From Bacteroidales bacterium (lineage in GTDB: Bacteria > Bacteroidota > Bacteroidia > Bacteroidales > VadinHA17), in contig PMIJ01000069.1 of the NCBI GenBank assembly GCA_003157015.1, positions 1 through 34,854 of the forward strand: DNA of 34,854 nucleotides. The letters are read 5' to 3'. Shown here in pieces: positions 24,849 to 32,955 of this stretch; the first letter of the stretch is position 1; each line of letters opens with the position of its first letter. Both the position numbers and the translations under genes were made by a program. The notes under the pieces were generated by a model. The model was not told the DNA's origin and did not search any database. It saw nothing but the letters and a program-made list of their open reading frames with translations.

Positions 24849-25790
24849 ATGAAGTATTTTGGTTTGCAGAGCCAGATATGGAGGAACAACACCAATTCAG
24901 TACTGATACTGGTAATGTTCCCTGTGGTTTTTTTTTGTCTGACATGGCTCTTTTTTTTCTTTTTATCCTTTAATTCAGAAGTTCACAGGTCAATCAGCCA
25001 GGTCAACCGGAGCTTCTTCATGACTGCTCCTTTTATTATAATTGGTGTAGGTGTATGGTTTATAATAGCCTGGTTTTCCCACTCAGCTATGATCAATGCT
25101 GCCACAGATTCCAAACCACTTGAAAGAAATGAAAATAAGAGGGTTTATAATCTGGTTGAAAACCTGTGTATTGCAACGGGAATGACAACGCCTAAAATCA
25201 ATATTATTGAGGATGATTCATTAAATGCCTTTGCCAGTGGAATTAATCCGGGAACATTCTCAATATCCCTGTCCAGGGGCATTATAGAAAAACTTAATGA
25301 TGAAGAACTTGAAGCAGTTATTGCGCACGAACTTACTCATATAAGGAACCGTGATGTAAGACTGCTGATAATCTCAATTATTTTCGTCGGGATTTTTGCC
25401 TTCATTTCACAGGCTATATTCAGATCTTTGCAATTTGGCAGAATCGGAAGAGGGAAAAAGGATGGGGGAGGTGCTGTAATCATTGCTCTCTTACTTGCCC
25501 TCGTTGGCTTATTGATTTCCACTCTTTTCAGGTTCGCATTATCAAGGAAACGGGAATATCTGGCAGATGCCGGTTCTGCTGAACTGACGCACAGGCCCCT
25601 TGCACTTGCATCGGCACTCAGAAAGATATCGGTTGATCCGACAATTGAAGCTGTAAAAAGAAAAGATATCGCCCAGTTATTTATTGAGAACCCTCAGGTG
25701 GAAGAGAAGAAATCTGCTTTTTCTCTTAATTCACTCTTTGAAACACATCCACCGATCAGCAAAAGGATTCAGTTGCTGGAACAATTCTAA
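24849..25790 (+). CDS. M48 family (HtpX/Ste24-like) membrane zinc metallopeptidase
   Basis: 313 residues. Two membrane helices near the N-terminus (about 19-40 and 58-75), the zinc motif HELTH (160-164) with catalytic Glu161, two more membrane helices (about 171-191 and 208-228), and the third zinc ligand Glu236 in KREYLADAGSAELT. A glycine/basic loop (RGKKDGGG) separates the inner helices. Relatives degrade misfolded membrane proteins with the active site facing the cytoplasm. Here it is translated right after LemA, an arrangement found in many bacteria and consistent with a membrane quality-control pair. Confidence 0.93.
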   Translation: MKYFGLQSQIWRNNTNSVLILVMFPVVFFCLTWLFFFFLSFNSEVHRSISQVNRSFFMTAPFIIIGVGVWFIIAWFSHSAMINAATDSKPLERNENKRVYNLVENLCIATGMTTPKINIIEDDSLNAFASGINPGTFSISLSRGIIEKLNDEELEAVIAHELTHIRNRDVRLLIISIIFVGIFAFISQAIFRSLQFGRIGRGKKDGGGAVIIALLLALVGLLISTLFRFALSRKREYLADAGSAELTHRPLALASALRKISVDPTIEAVKRKDIAQLFIENPQVEEKKSAFSLNSLFETHPPISKRIQLLEQF

Positions 25791-25847
25791 CGGCTCAACG
25801 GCTCATACATTGCCATTATACAATTACGCCCCTGCGCCCTTGTGCCT

Positions 25848-26483
25848 TTAGGCCTTTTTACCGAATTTTATAAGTTTAGCCTCTTCTCCTCTCAGCAGCC
25901 GGCCTATATTCTTTCTATGGGTTACAATCAGAGCTATTCCTACAAGAATAGAAAATATCTTGAAAAATATAGAAGGTGTGTCGAAAAACAAAAACAGAAA
26001 CACCGGGAAAGATATACCTGCACTCATTGATGAGACAGATACTATTCCGGTAATAAATAAGACAATCAGAAATATACCCATACTGCAAAGAGTGAGCAAT
26101 GGCTGCAAAGCCAGGAAAACCCCGAAGACAGTTGCAACTCCTTTCCCTCCCCTGAATCCGGCAAAAACCGGGAAAATATGGCCAATGATGGCTACGACTC
26201 CTGTAATCATCTGCAGATTTATCATTAGAGCGCTTCCATGGGCGGTAAGATGAAGAAAAACAGGTAACATCGTAGCAAGCCATCCTTTTATTATATCGAT
26301 AAGGAGAACAGGAATACCTGTGATCCAACCGAGTACTCTGATTGTATTTGTGGTTCCGGCATTTCCGCTTCCATGTTCTCTTACATCGATATTATGAAAC
26401 CCTTTGCCAATCCATAAAGCCGAAGGTATTGATCCCAGCAGGTAAGCTATAACAACTGAGAGAGCTGCATTAGGTATATTCAT
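25848..26483 (-). CDS. plsY: Glycerol-3-phosphate acyltransferase PlsY
   Basis: 211 residues with about five membrane helices. Conserved PlsY motifs: GSIPSA (17-22), GSGNAGTTN (38-46) and GHIFPVFAGFRGGKGVAT (101-118). PlsY transfers the acyl group of acyl-phosphate to position 1 of glycerol-3-phosphate, the first step of phospholipid synthesis, at the inner membrane. It is convergent with the M48 gene and 52 bp downstream of pckA on the same strand, with its own candidate promoter between them. The C-terminus is short and basic (about 196-211). Confidence 0.95.
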   Translation of the reverse strand: MNIPNAALSVVIAYLLGSIPSALWIGKGFHNIDVREHGSGNAGTTNTIRVLGWITGIPVLLIDIIKGWLATMLPVFLHLTAHGSALMINLQMITGVVAIIGHIFPVFAGFRGGKGVATVFGVFLALQPLLTLCSMGIFLIVLFITGIVSVSSMSAGISFPVFLFLFFDTPSIFFKIFSILVGIALIVTHRKNIGRLLRGEEAKLIKFGKKA

Positions 26484-26504
26484 GCTTTAATTTTTTTGAG
26501 AAGG

Positions 26505-26512
26505 CAAATATA
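26505..26512 (-). promoter_or_regulatory. Candidate -7 box for plsY
   Basis: CAAATATA reads TATATTTG on the minus strand, matching TAnnTTTG, 21 bp upstream of the plsY ATG and just downstream of the pckA stop codon. It would allow plsY to be expressed independently of pckA. Confidence 0.4.
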
Positions 26513-26535
26513 ATAATAAAACGGACCTCTTATCG

Positions 26536-28155
26536 TCAGATTAAAGGGCCGGAACTGACAAGACTTTCAGACTCCTTGTTGGAAGTGAATTTGCTGAAGT
26601 TATTAATGAACTTCAATGCCAGATCAGTTGCTGCAACACGCCATTTTGATGTTGATTCCCACGCCTTTGCCGGATCAAGAGTGTTTCCTTCAATTCCTTC
26701 GATTTTAGCAGGCATATTGAGATTAAAAACAGGAAGAGTGTTAAATTCACAATTCTTCAGTGAGTCATTAAGAATTGCTTCAATTATATGCCGGGTATAC
26801 GTCAGGTCGATCCTGGTTCCTATACCATAAGGACCCCCTGTCCATCCTGTATTTACTAACCAGACTTCAGCATTATGAATTTTGATTTTCCTGGTAAGTT
26901 CGTTAGCATATATTATCGGATCGAGCATCAGGAATGTTGCACCAAAACAGGCAGAGAAAGAGGGTACCGGTTCAATGATACCTCTTTCGGTACCGGCTAT
27001 TTTGGCAGTGTACCCGCTGAGAAAATAATATCTTGTCTGCTCCTCGGTCAGCCGGCTTACGGGAGGGAGAACTCCAAATGCATCTGCAGTGAGAAAGATC
27101 ACTTTTTTGGCATGCCCTGCCTTTGAAACAGGTTTTACAATATTATGAATATGATAAATAGGGTAGGACACTCTGGTGTTTTCAGTTTTCGATTTGTCGT
27201 TGAAATCAATTGTACTGTCGGGCAGAATTACCAGGTTCTCAAGAAGAGCATCACGTGTTATTGCGTTATAGATATCCGGTTCAGTTTTTTTATCCAGCTT
27301 TATACATTTGGCATAACAACCCCCTTCAAAATTAAATATTCCCTCATCATCCCATCCATGTTCATCATCACCGATCAAGGCTCTGCCTGGATCGACCGAA
27401 AGAGTCGTTTTTCCTGTTCCGGAGAGTCCGAAGAATATAGCAGTGTCACCATTTTTACCAACATTCGCAGAACAGTGCATTGAGGCTATCCCCTTGAGTG
27501 GCAGGCAATAATTCATAACAGAGAACATGCCTTTCTTCATTTCCCCGCCATACCAGGTACCACCGATTACCAGCATTCCTTCGGTAAGATTAAAAAAGAC
27601 AAAATTCTCTGAATTCAGTCCTTGTCGCTGCCAGTCAGGATTTTTAGCCTTGGAAGCATTTAAAACAACAAAATCGGGCTTGAAATTGTCAAGTTCTTCA
27701 GGATCGGGTCTGATAAACATATTTTTCACAAAATGTGCCTGCCAGGCGACTTCAAGAACAAATCTCACGCTCACTCTTGAATTCTTGTTTGCTCCGCAAA
27801 AACAGTCTACAACAAAAAGTTTCTTTCCCGATAACTGTTTCAGAGAAATGTTTTTGCAATGGTTCCAGATATCAATGGAAATTGGTTTGTTATCGGAGAT
27901 TTTTGCAGATTCAGATTTCCACCAAACGGTATTCCTGGTTTTATCGTCAAGCACGACATACTTATCTTTCGGAGATCGCCCCGTGAAGATCCCGGTATCA
28001 ATTGCTATAGCGCCGTTCTTCGTAAAAATACCTTTCTCAAGGCCGTCAAGGCCTGGCTTAGTCTCCTCAGCAAATAAGATATTATAAGTCGGATTATAGA
28101 CAATTTCCTTAATGTCTTGAATGCCATAATTTAATAATTCCCTGGAATCAATCAT
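26536..28155 (-). CDS. pckA: Phosphoenolpyruvate carboxykinase (ATP)
   Basis: 539 residues, normal length for the ATP-dependent enzyme. Visible: [12 protein letters not shown] (about 57-68), WYGGEMKKG (201-209), the kinase-1a P-loop GLSGTGKT (243-250), the metal site GDDEHGW (262-268) and the C-terminal [20 protein letters not shown]. The enzyme interconverts oxaloacetate + ATP and phosphoenolpyruvate + CO2 + ADP. In fermentative Bacteroidota it usually runs in the carboxylating, ATP-making direction toward succinate. Next to ppdK, but separated by the ppdK terminator and 247 bp, so probably a separate transcript. Confidence 0.96.
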   Translation of the reverse strand: MIDSRELLNYGIQDIKEIVYNPTYNILFAEETKPGLDGLEKGIFTKNGAIAIDTGIFTGRSPKDKYVVLDDKTRNTVWWKSESAKISDNKPISIDIWNHCKNISLKQLSGKKLFVVDCFCGANKNSRVSVRFVLEVAWQAHFVKNMFIRPDPEELDNFKPDFVVLNASKAKNPDWQRQGLNSENFVFFNLTEGMLVIGGTWYGGEMKKGMFSVMNYCLPLKGIASMHCSANVGKNGDTAIFFGLSGTGKTTLSVDPGRALIGDDEHGWDDEGIFNFEGGCYAKCIKLDKKTEPDIYNAITRDALLENLVILPDSTIDFNDKSKTENTRVSYPIYHIHNIVKPVSKAGHAKKVIFLTADAFGVLPPVSRLTEEQTRYYFLSGYTAKIAGTERGIIEPVPSFSACFGATFLMLDPIIYANELTRKIKIHNAEVWLVNTGWTGGPYGIGTRIDLTYTRHIIEAILNDSLKNCEFNTLPVFNLNMPAKIEGIEGNTLDPAKAWESTSKWRVAATDLALKFINNFSKFTSNKESESLVSSGPLI

Positions 28156-28348
28156 TTTAAGAAATTGGTTATAAGATCAATATATTCTTAAATAACAAAG
28201 TATTAGCTTAAAAGATCACGAAAGATAACTCATTTTTTAATAATAATCCTGAAAACGAACAGGGTAAAATTGCTAGTCAGGGGTCATAGATATGTTAGTA
28301 GAATTTAGGGGTAAATTGCCAGGTAAGATTAGTCAGTCATGAAAAGAA

Positions 28349-28377
28349 AAAGGGTTCCGCATTTGGCGGAACCCTTT
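28349..28377 (-). terminator. Rho-independent terminator of ppdK
   Basis: A perfect 12-bp stem, AAAGGGTTCCGC (28349-28360) with GCGGAACCCTTT (28366-28377), and a 5-nt loop. On the minus strand it begins about 25 nt after the ppdK stop and is followed by TTTTCTTTTC (28350 down to 28341). This is the strongest terminator in the window. The rest of the 247-bp gap to pckA shows no gene and no clear promoter box. Confidence 0.92.
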
Positions 28378-28402
28378 GACTATTTATCGCGGCATTCCGG
28401 TA

Positions 28403-31129
28403 TTACTTACCAAATTTGATTGATGCCTGTGCAGCTGCCAGCCTTGCAATCGGAACTCTGAATGGCGAACAACTTACATATGTCAAACCTGTTTTGAAAC
28501 AGAATTCAACTGAAGCGGGATCGCCGCCCTGTTCACCGCAGATACCTACTTTTAGATCAGGCCTGGTAGAACGGCCTTTTTCAACCGACATTTTTATCAG
28601 CTGGCCAACGCCATCCTGATCAATAGTCTGGAATGGATCGGCTGCCAATATCTTCTTGTCGAGATAATCATGAAGGAATCCTCCGGTATCATCTCGGCTG
28701 AAACCGAATGTCATCTGTGTGAGGTCATTGGTTCCGAATGAGAAAAATTCAGCGCTTTTTGCCATACGGTCCGATAAGAGACATGCACGCGGGATTTCAA
28801 TCATTGTACCATATTTGTATTCAATAGATTTTACACCAAATTTTTTGCAGACTTCATCATAAACTTTGTCGACAACCTTTTTGGTAAAATCTAATTCATT
28901 GACCTCGCAGGTTACAGGTACCATTATTTCGGGATGAGGTTTCTTTCCCTCCTTAATAAGCTCCAGAGCCGATTCAAATATTGCGCGAACCTGCATTTCA
29001 GATATTTCAGGGAAAGTGATTCCAAGTCGAACACCGCGATGACCCATCATTGGATTTGATTCATGAAGAGCTTCACCACGTTTAGCAATATCTTCCTTTT
29101 TAATGCCAAGAGATTTTGCCAGTTCTTCCTGTTTTTCAGCACCCTGCGGTACGAATTCATGAAGCGGCGGATCGAGAAGCCTGAATGTTACAGGTAAACC
29201 ATCCATTGCGGCCATAGTTTCTTTCATATCTTTCTTTACATGAGCAAAAAGTTCATCAAGCGCTTTCCGTCGTTCTGTTTCATTTGCGCTGAGGATCATT
29301 TTTCTAAGAAGAAATAATGGAGTTTCTGATCCTTTACCGTAAAACATATGTTCTGTACGGAACAGACCAATGCCTTCGGCTCCATAGTTACGTGCAATTA
29401 TAGCATCTTCAGGAGTCTCAGCATTTGTACGAACCCCCATTTTACGATATTTGTCAATAATCGTCATGAATTCTTTAAAACGCGGGTTTTCAGTGGCATC
29501 CATCAGTGTAACAGCTCCGGTATAAACGTTCCCTTTGGTGCCATTCAGGGTAAGAATATCGCCCTCTTTAATCACTATATCTGAACCTGATATTTTAGCA
29601 ATTTTCTTTGCAGAATCGACATGCAGTGCGCCTGCACCAACTATGCAGCACTTGCCCCATCCTCGGGCAACCAGAGCAGCATGCGATGTCATACCTCCAC
29701 GTGCAGTAAGGATACCTTCTGCAGCACGCATACCTTCAACATCCTCCGGGTTGGTTTCTTCGCGGACAAGAATGACTTTTTCGCCTTTCCGCAACCATGC
29801 GACTGCATCTTCTGCAGTGAAAACTACTTTTCCTACAGCGGCTCCCGGTCCGGCTGGTAACCCTCTTACTACAGCCTTTACTCTCTTCTCAGCATTCGGA
29901 TCGCAGATTGGATGCAGAAGTTCGTCGAGCTGTGCAGGATCTACACGCATAACAACTGTTTTTTCTTCAATCAGTTTCTCGTGAAGCATGTCCATTGCCA
30001 TGTTAAGTGCAGCTGTTCCCGTTCTTTTTCCTACGCGGCATTGCAGCATATAAAGCGTGCCTTCCTGAATTGTGAACTCAATATCCAGCATATCGTGGAA
30101 CGATTTCTCAAGAATATTACGGATATCACAGAGTTCTTTATATGTACCTGGCATCGCTTCCTGCATACTGTGAAGATGCTGGTTCTGATCATTTTTTGTA
30201 TCATCATTCAGAGGGCTTGGAGTACGGATACCGGCCACAACATCTTCTCCCTGGGCATTCACCAGCCACTCTCCATAAAACAAGTTTTCACCTGTGGCAG
30301 GGTTACGGGTAAATGCAACACCTGTTGCAGAAGTGTCTCCCATATTGCCAAACACCATAGCCTGAACGTTTACGGCTGTTCCCCAATCATCGGGAATACT
30401 TTCTATACGACGGTATGAAACTGCTTTCTTCCCGTTCCAACTTTTGAAAACAGCTTTAATACTGCCTTCAAGTTGTTCCTTTGCATCATCAGGGAAAGGT
30501 TTCCCAAGCGTATTTTTAACAATTTTCTTAAATTCTTCCGATAGAACTTTAAGCTCATCCGCTGTTATTTCAGTATCTGTGTTGTAGCCTTTCTGCTTCT
30601 TGAACTCATCGAGTTTCTCATCGAGCTGCTTACGAATGCCTTTTCCTTCGCCCAGGTCTATACCTTCTGCCTTTTCCATTACAACGTCGGCATACATCAT
30701 AATAAGACGACGATATGAGTCCCACACAAAACGCGGATTGTTGGTTTTTTTAAGAAACCCTGGAATCGTTGCTGAACAAAGTCCAATATTGAGTACTGTA
30801 TCCATCATACCTGGCATCGAACTGCGGGCTCCTGAACGGCATGAAACCAGCAACGCATTCGAAGGATCACCGTATTTCATGTTCATCGTCTCTTCCGTCT
30901 TCTTCATTGCAGCCCATACTTCAGGCATAAGCTCAGGATGGAGAGTGCAATTATTCTTATAATATTCATTGCATGCTTCAGTTGTGATTGTGAAACCAGC
31001 AGGAACCGGTAACCCTAACAGACACATTTCCGCAAGGTTGGCACCTTTACCTCCAAGAAGGTTTTTCATGTCGGTTTTACCCTCTGCAGTTTTCTTTCCG
31101 AAGGAGTAAACTCTTTTAACGTTTGACAT
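28403..31129 (-). CDS. ppdK: Pyruvate, phosphate dikinase
   Basis: 908 residues, full length. N-terminal ATP-grasp domain (GGKGANLAEM near 27-36, SCRSGARSSMPGMMDTVLNIG at about 96-116), the swivelling phospho-histidine domain with catalytic His483 in GGMTSHAALVARGWG, and the C-terminal PEP/pyruvate barrel with GAEGIGLFRTEHMF, PFFSFGTNDLTQ-type motif (FFSFGTNDLTQMTFG) and the general acid Cys at about 864 (GICGEQGGDP). It converts pyruvate + ATP + Pi to PEP + AMP + PPi, reversibly. Anaerobes use it for gluconeogenesis or PPi-linked glycolysis. Forms a PEP-node cluster with pckA and pyk. Confidence 0.97.
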   Translation of the reverse strand: MSNVKRVYSFGKKTAEGKTDMKNLLGGKGANLAEMCLLGLPVPAGFTITTEACNEYYKNNCTLHPELMPEVWAAMKKTEETMNMKYGDPSNALLVSCRSGARSSMPGMMDTVLNIGLCSATIPGFLKKTNNPRFVWDSYRRLIMMYADVVMEKAEGIDLGEGKGIRKQLDEKLDEFKKQKGYNTDTEITADELKVLSEEFKKIVKNTLGKPFPDDAKEQLEGSIKAVFKSWNGKKAVSYRRIESIPDDWGTAVNVQAMVFGNMGDTSATGVAFTRNPATGENLFYGEWLVNAQGEDVVAGIRTPSPLNDDTKNDQNQHLHSMQEAMPGTYKELCDIRNILEKSFHDMLDIEFTIQEGTLYMLQCRVGKRTGTAALNMAMDMLHEKLIEEKTVVMRVDPAQLDELLHPICDPNAEKRVKAVVRGLPAGPGAAVGKVVFTAEDAVAWLRKGEKVILVREETNPEDVEGMRAAEGILTARGGMTSHAALVARGWGKCCIVGAGALHVDSAKKIAKISGSDIVIKEGDILTLNGTKGNVYTGAVTLMDATENPRFKEFMTIIDKYRKMGVRTNAETPEDAIIARNYGAEGIGLFRTEHMFYGKGSETPLFLLRKMILSANETERRKALDELFAHVKKDMKETMAAMDGLPVTFRLLDPPLHEFVPQGAEKQEELAKSLGIKKEDIAKRGEALHESNPMMGHRGVRLGITFPEISEMQVRAIFESALELIKEGKKPHPEIMVPVTCEVNELDFTKKVVDKVYDEVCKKFGVKSIEYKYGTMIEIPRACLLSDRMAKSAEFFSFGTNDLTQMTFGFSRDDTGGFLHDYLDKKILAADPFQTIDQDGVGQLIKMSVEKGRSTRPDLKVGICGEQGGDPASVEFCFKTGLTYVSCSPFRVPIARLAAAQASIKFGK

Positions 31130-31169
31130 AGTTTTATTAATTTGAGATAAATATTAATTATTGATTTTG

Positions 31170-31190
31170 CAAAAATAAGGTGCAAAGTTA
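31170..31190 (-). promoter_or_regulatory. Two candidate -7 boxes upstream of ppdK
   Basis: On the minus strand TAACTTTG (31190 down to 31183) and TATTTTTG (31177 down to 31170) both match TAnnTTTG; they lie 41 to 61 bp upstream of the ppdK ATG. Either could drive the gene. No -33 element is clear. Confidence 0.45.
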
Positions 31191-31220
31191 ATATTAAAAT
31201 TGAATTTTAAAAAGCGATTT

Positions 31221-31342
31221 TCTCAGTGGTTCTCTGTGTTAACTCTGTGTGACTCTGTGTAACAAAAAAATAAGAACTGTCACAACTTGTCCCGCAGAGC
31301 GGGAGAGTTGCACAGAGGAAGCACAGAGGGATACAGAGTTAA
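31221..31342 (-). repeat. Palindromic dispersed intergenic repeat, copy 2 (inverted relative to copy 1)
   Basis: The core 31271-31309 is the reverse complement of 20712-20750 with two differences (37 of 39 identical). The hairpin TCCCGC-AGA-GCGGGA is kept at 31290-31304. The outer arms are longer here: TAACTCTGTGTGACTCTGTG (31240-31259) against the CACAGAGGAAGCACAGAGGG region (31311-31330) and ACAGAGTTA (31333-31341). It lies between the xerD stop and the ppdK promoter region, both minus strand. Confidence 0.8.
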
Positions 31343-31357
31343 AATATTGATAAAGTT

Positions 31358-32257
31358 TTAAGCTCTGGGATGGAACATAATAAGAGTATCACGCAAGAAA
31401 CTCCTGTCGATATGAGTATATATTTCAGTTGTAAGTATTGATTCGTGACCCAGCATTTCCTGGACTGCCCGCAAATCGGCACCTGCTTCTATCATATGAG
31501 TTGCAAATGAGTGCCTGAATGTGTGAGGGCTGATATTTTTCCTTATGCCTGCCCTGGCTGCAAGATCTTTAATTATTGTGAATATCATTGCCCGTGTGAG
31601 GCGGCTTCCCCGACGATTAAGAAAAAGGATATTCTGATCCTTTATCACCGGAAGCCTGTTCCTATCCTGTTTATATAGATCTATTTCTTTTAATGCTTTG
31701 GTACTGACAGGAACAAGCCTCTGTTTATCGCCTTTTCCTGTGACAACAACAAATTCTTCCCCGTAATGTATATCTGTAAGCCTGAGATTAACGAGTTCGG
31801 AAACTCTTAGCCCGCAGCCATAAAGAGTCTCAATGATTGCCTTATTCCTGTGGCCCTCAGGTTTGCTCAGGTCAATTTCACCAATTATCCCGTCAATCTC
31901 CGCAACAGACAAAACTTCAGGAAGCTTAAGCCCGATTTTAGGTGATTCCATCAGTGAAGCAGGATTTTCCTCTATCTCTCCTTCAATAAGAAGAAACCTG
32001 AAAAAGGCTCTGATACCCGAAAGCACTCTTGATTGGGTACGGGTGTTTTGATTGCTTATACCATACCAGCCAAGAAAAGATTTGAGATCTGAATATGTCA
32101 CATTCACCGGCAAGATATCCTGCTGGCTGTCAATAAAATAATTTTCAAGCTTATTAATATCGTTCAGGTAGGCTTCAATACTGTTGTTAGACAATGATTT
32201 CTCAAGCCTGAGGTATGTCTCAAAATTCCTGAATGACTGTTTCCAGCTAAGACTCAT
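31358..32257 (-). CDS. xerD: Tyrosine site-specific recombinase XerD
   Basis: 299 residues, the length of chromosomal Xer recombinases. N-terminal SAM-like core-binding domain (about 1-95) and C-terminal catalytic domain with the full active site: Arg151 (GCGLRVSELVNLRL), Lys175 (VTGKGDKQR), His245 and Arg248 (SPHTFRHSFATH), His271 (LGHESILTT) and nucleophile Tyr280 (EIYTHID). It should resolve chromosome dimers at dif with a partner XerC, FtsK-activated. The neighbours are housekeeping genes and no integrase-type att sites are evident, so this is the chromosomal Xer protein and not a mobile-element integrase. Whether it is XerC or XerD cannot be proved from one copy; XerD is the more likely by overall resemblance. 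Confidence 0.9.
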   Translation of the reverse strand: MSLSWKQSFRNFETYLRLEKSLSNNSIEAYLNDINKLENYFIDSQQDILPVNVTYSDLKSFLGWYGISNQNTRTQSRVLSGIRAFFRFLLIEGEIEENPASLMESPKIGLKLPEVLSVAEIDGIIGEIDLSKPEGHRNKAIIETLYGCGLRVSELVNLRLTDIHYGEEFVVVTGKGDKQRLVPVSTKALKEIDLYKQDRNRLPVIKDQNILFLNRRGSRLTRAMIFTIIKDLAARAGIRKNISPHTFRHSFATHMIEAGADLRAVQEMLGHESILTTEIYTHIDRSFLRDTLIMFHPRA

Positions 32258-32382
32258 TTTTGATTCTCATATTAGCAGCCACATAGTATCCTGCAAAGTA
32301 ACATAAAGTACAACATCATATATTGGTTCAGTGCTTTAATTTTTTTCTATTTTTACAATAATAATATGATTGTCAATTATTA

Positions 32383-32390
32383 TACCTTTG
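32383..32390 (+). promoter_or_regulatory. Candidate -7 box of the aroQ-pyk operon
   Basis: TACCTTTG matches TAnnTTTG and precedes the aroQ ATG by 121 bp, placing the repeat-like segment 32404-32505 inside the leader. Confidence 0.4.
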
Positions 32391-32403
32391 TGAGACTTAG
32401 CGA

Positions 32404-32505
32404 TAACCGTTGTGTACCATTGTGGTAAGCACCAAAGCATTAAGCTACAAAGGATAGCAAAGTAAGATTCAAAGTAGCGTAAAGGTACAAAGCATTAAAT
32501 TATTA
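32404..32505. repeat. Short-word repetitive leader upstream of aroQ
   Basis: CAAAGCATTAA occurs twice as direct repeats (32433-32443 and 32488-32498), and between them the words CAAAGGATAGCAAAG, TTCAAAGTAGCGTAAAGGTA keep the same AAAG rhythm. Resembles a degraded intergenic repeat. It lies between the divergent xerD and aroQ genes, within the likely aroQ leader. Confidence 0.45.
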
Positions 32506-32511
32506 CACCTC

Positions 32512-32955
32512 ATGAATATCGAAATTATTAACGGTCCGAATCTGAATCTCCTTGGCAGGAGGGAACCTGAAAAATACGGACACTCATCATTTGAAGATTA
32601 TTTTATCGAACTTAAATCGCGCTATACTAATATCGACTTCAACTATTTTCAGTCAAATATAGAAGGTGAGATAATAAACGAAATTCAAAAATCGGGGTTT
32701 TCAGCTGATGGCATTATAATTAATGCCGGCGGCTATACTCATACTTCCGTTTCAATTGGTGATGCGATTGCTTCAGTAAGTTCGCCGGTGATTGAAGTTC
32801 ACATTACAAATATTTATGCCCGCGAGGAGTTTCGTCATACCAGCCTGATAAGGAAAAACTGTACGGGCAGTATAGCCGGGTTTGGCCTCGACAGTTACAG
32901 GCTGGCCGTAGAGGCGATCATCGAAATACTCATATCAAAGAAGAAAAACTTATGA
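32512..32955 (+). CDS. aroQ: 3-dehydroquinate dehydratase, type II
   Basis: 147 residues, normal length of the dodecameric type II enzyme. Active-site motifs: INGPNLNLLGRREPEKYG (Asn10, Arg17, catalytic Tyr22), QSNIEGEIINEIQ (48-59), INAGGYTHTS (70-79, Asn71) and VIEVHITNIYAREEFRHTS with catalytic His97 and Arg108. It removes water from 3-dehydroquinate in the shikimate pathway; cytoplasmic. Its stop overlaps the pyruvate kinase start by 4 bp (ATGA), a coupling of aromatic synthesis with PEP use. Confidence 0.96.
   Translation: MNIEIINGPNLNLLGRREPEKYGHSSFEDYFIELKSRYTNIDFNYFQSNIEGEIINEIQKSGFSADGIIINAGGYTHTSVSIGDAIASVSSPVIEVHITNIYAREEFRHTSLIRKNCTGSIAGFGLDSYRLAVEAIIEILISKKKNL

Noticed and set aside
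28156..28348. Search for a tRNA or small RNA between pckA and the ppdK terminator
   Set aside because: No cloverleaf, no TpsiC-arm-like GGTTCGA sequence and no compact GC-rich fold was found; AT-rich untranslated DNA is the simplest reading.
29535..29984. 149-residue plus-strand open frame inside ppdK
   Set aside because: Fully antisense to a well-conserved enzyme; its Ala/Ser/Arg/Thr-rich composition is that of a reversed coding frame.
31358..32257. Tyrosine recombinase as sign of a genomic island or integrative element
   Set aside because: Length, active site and housekeeping neighbours fit a chromosomal Xer protein; no tRNA gene, att-like duplication or cargo genes are visible.
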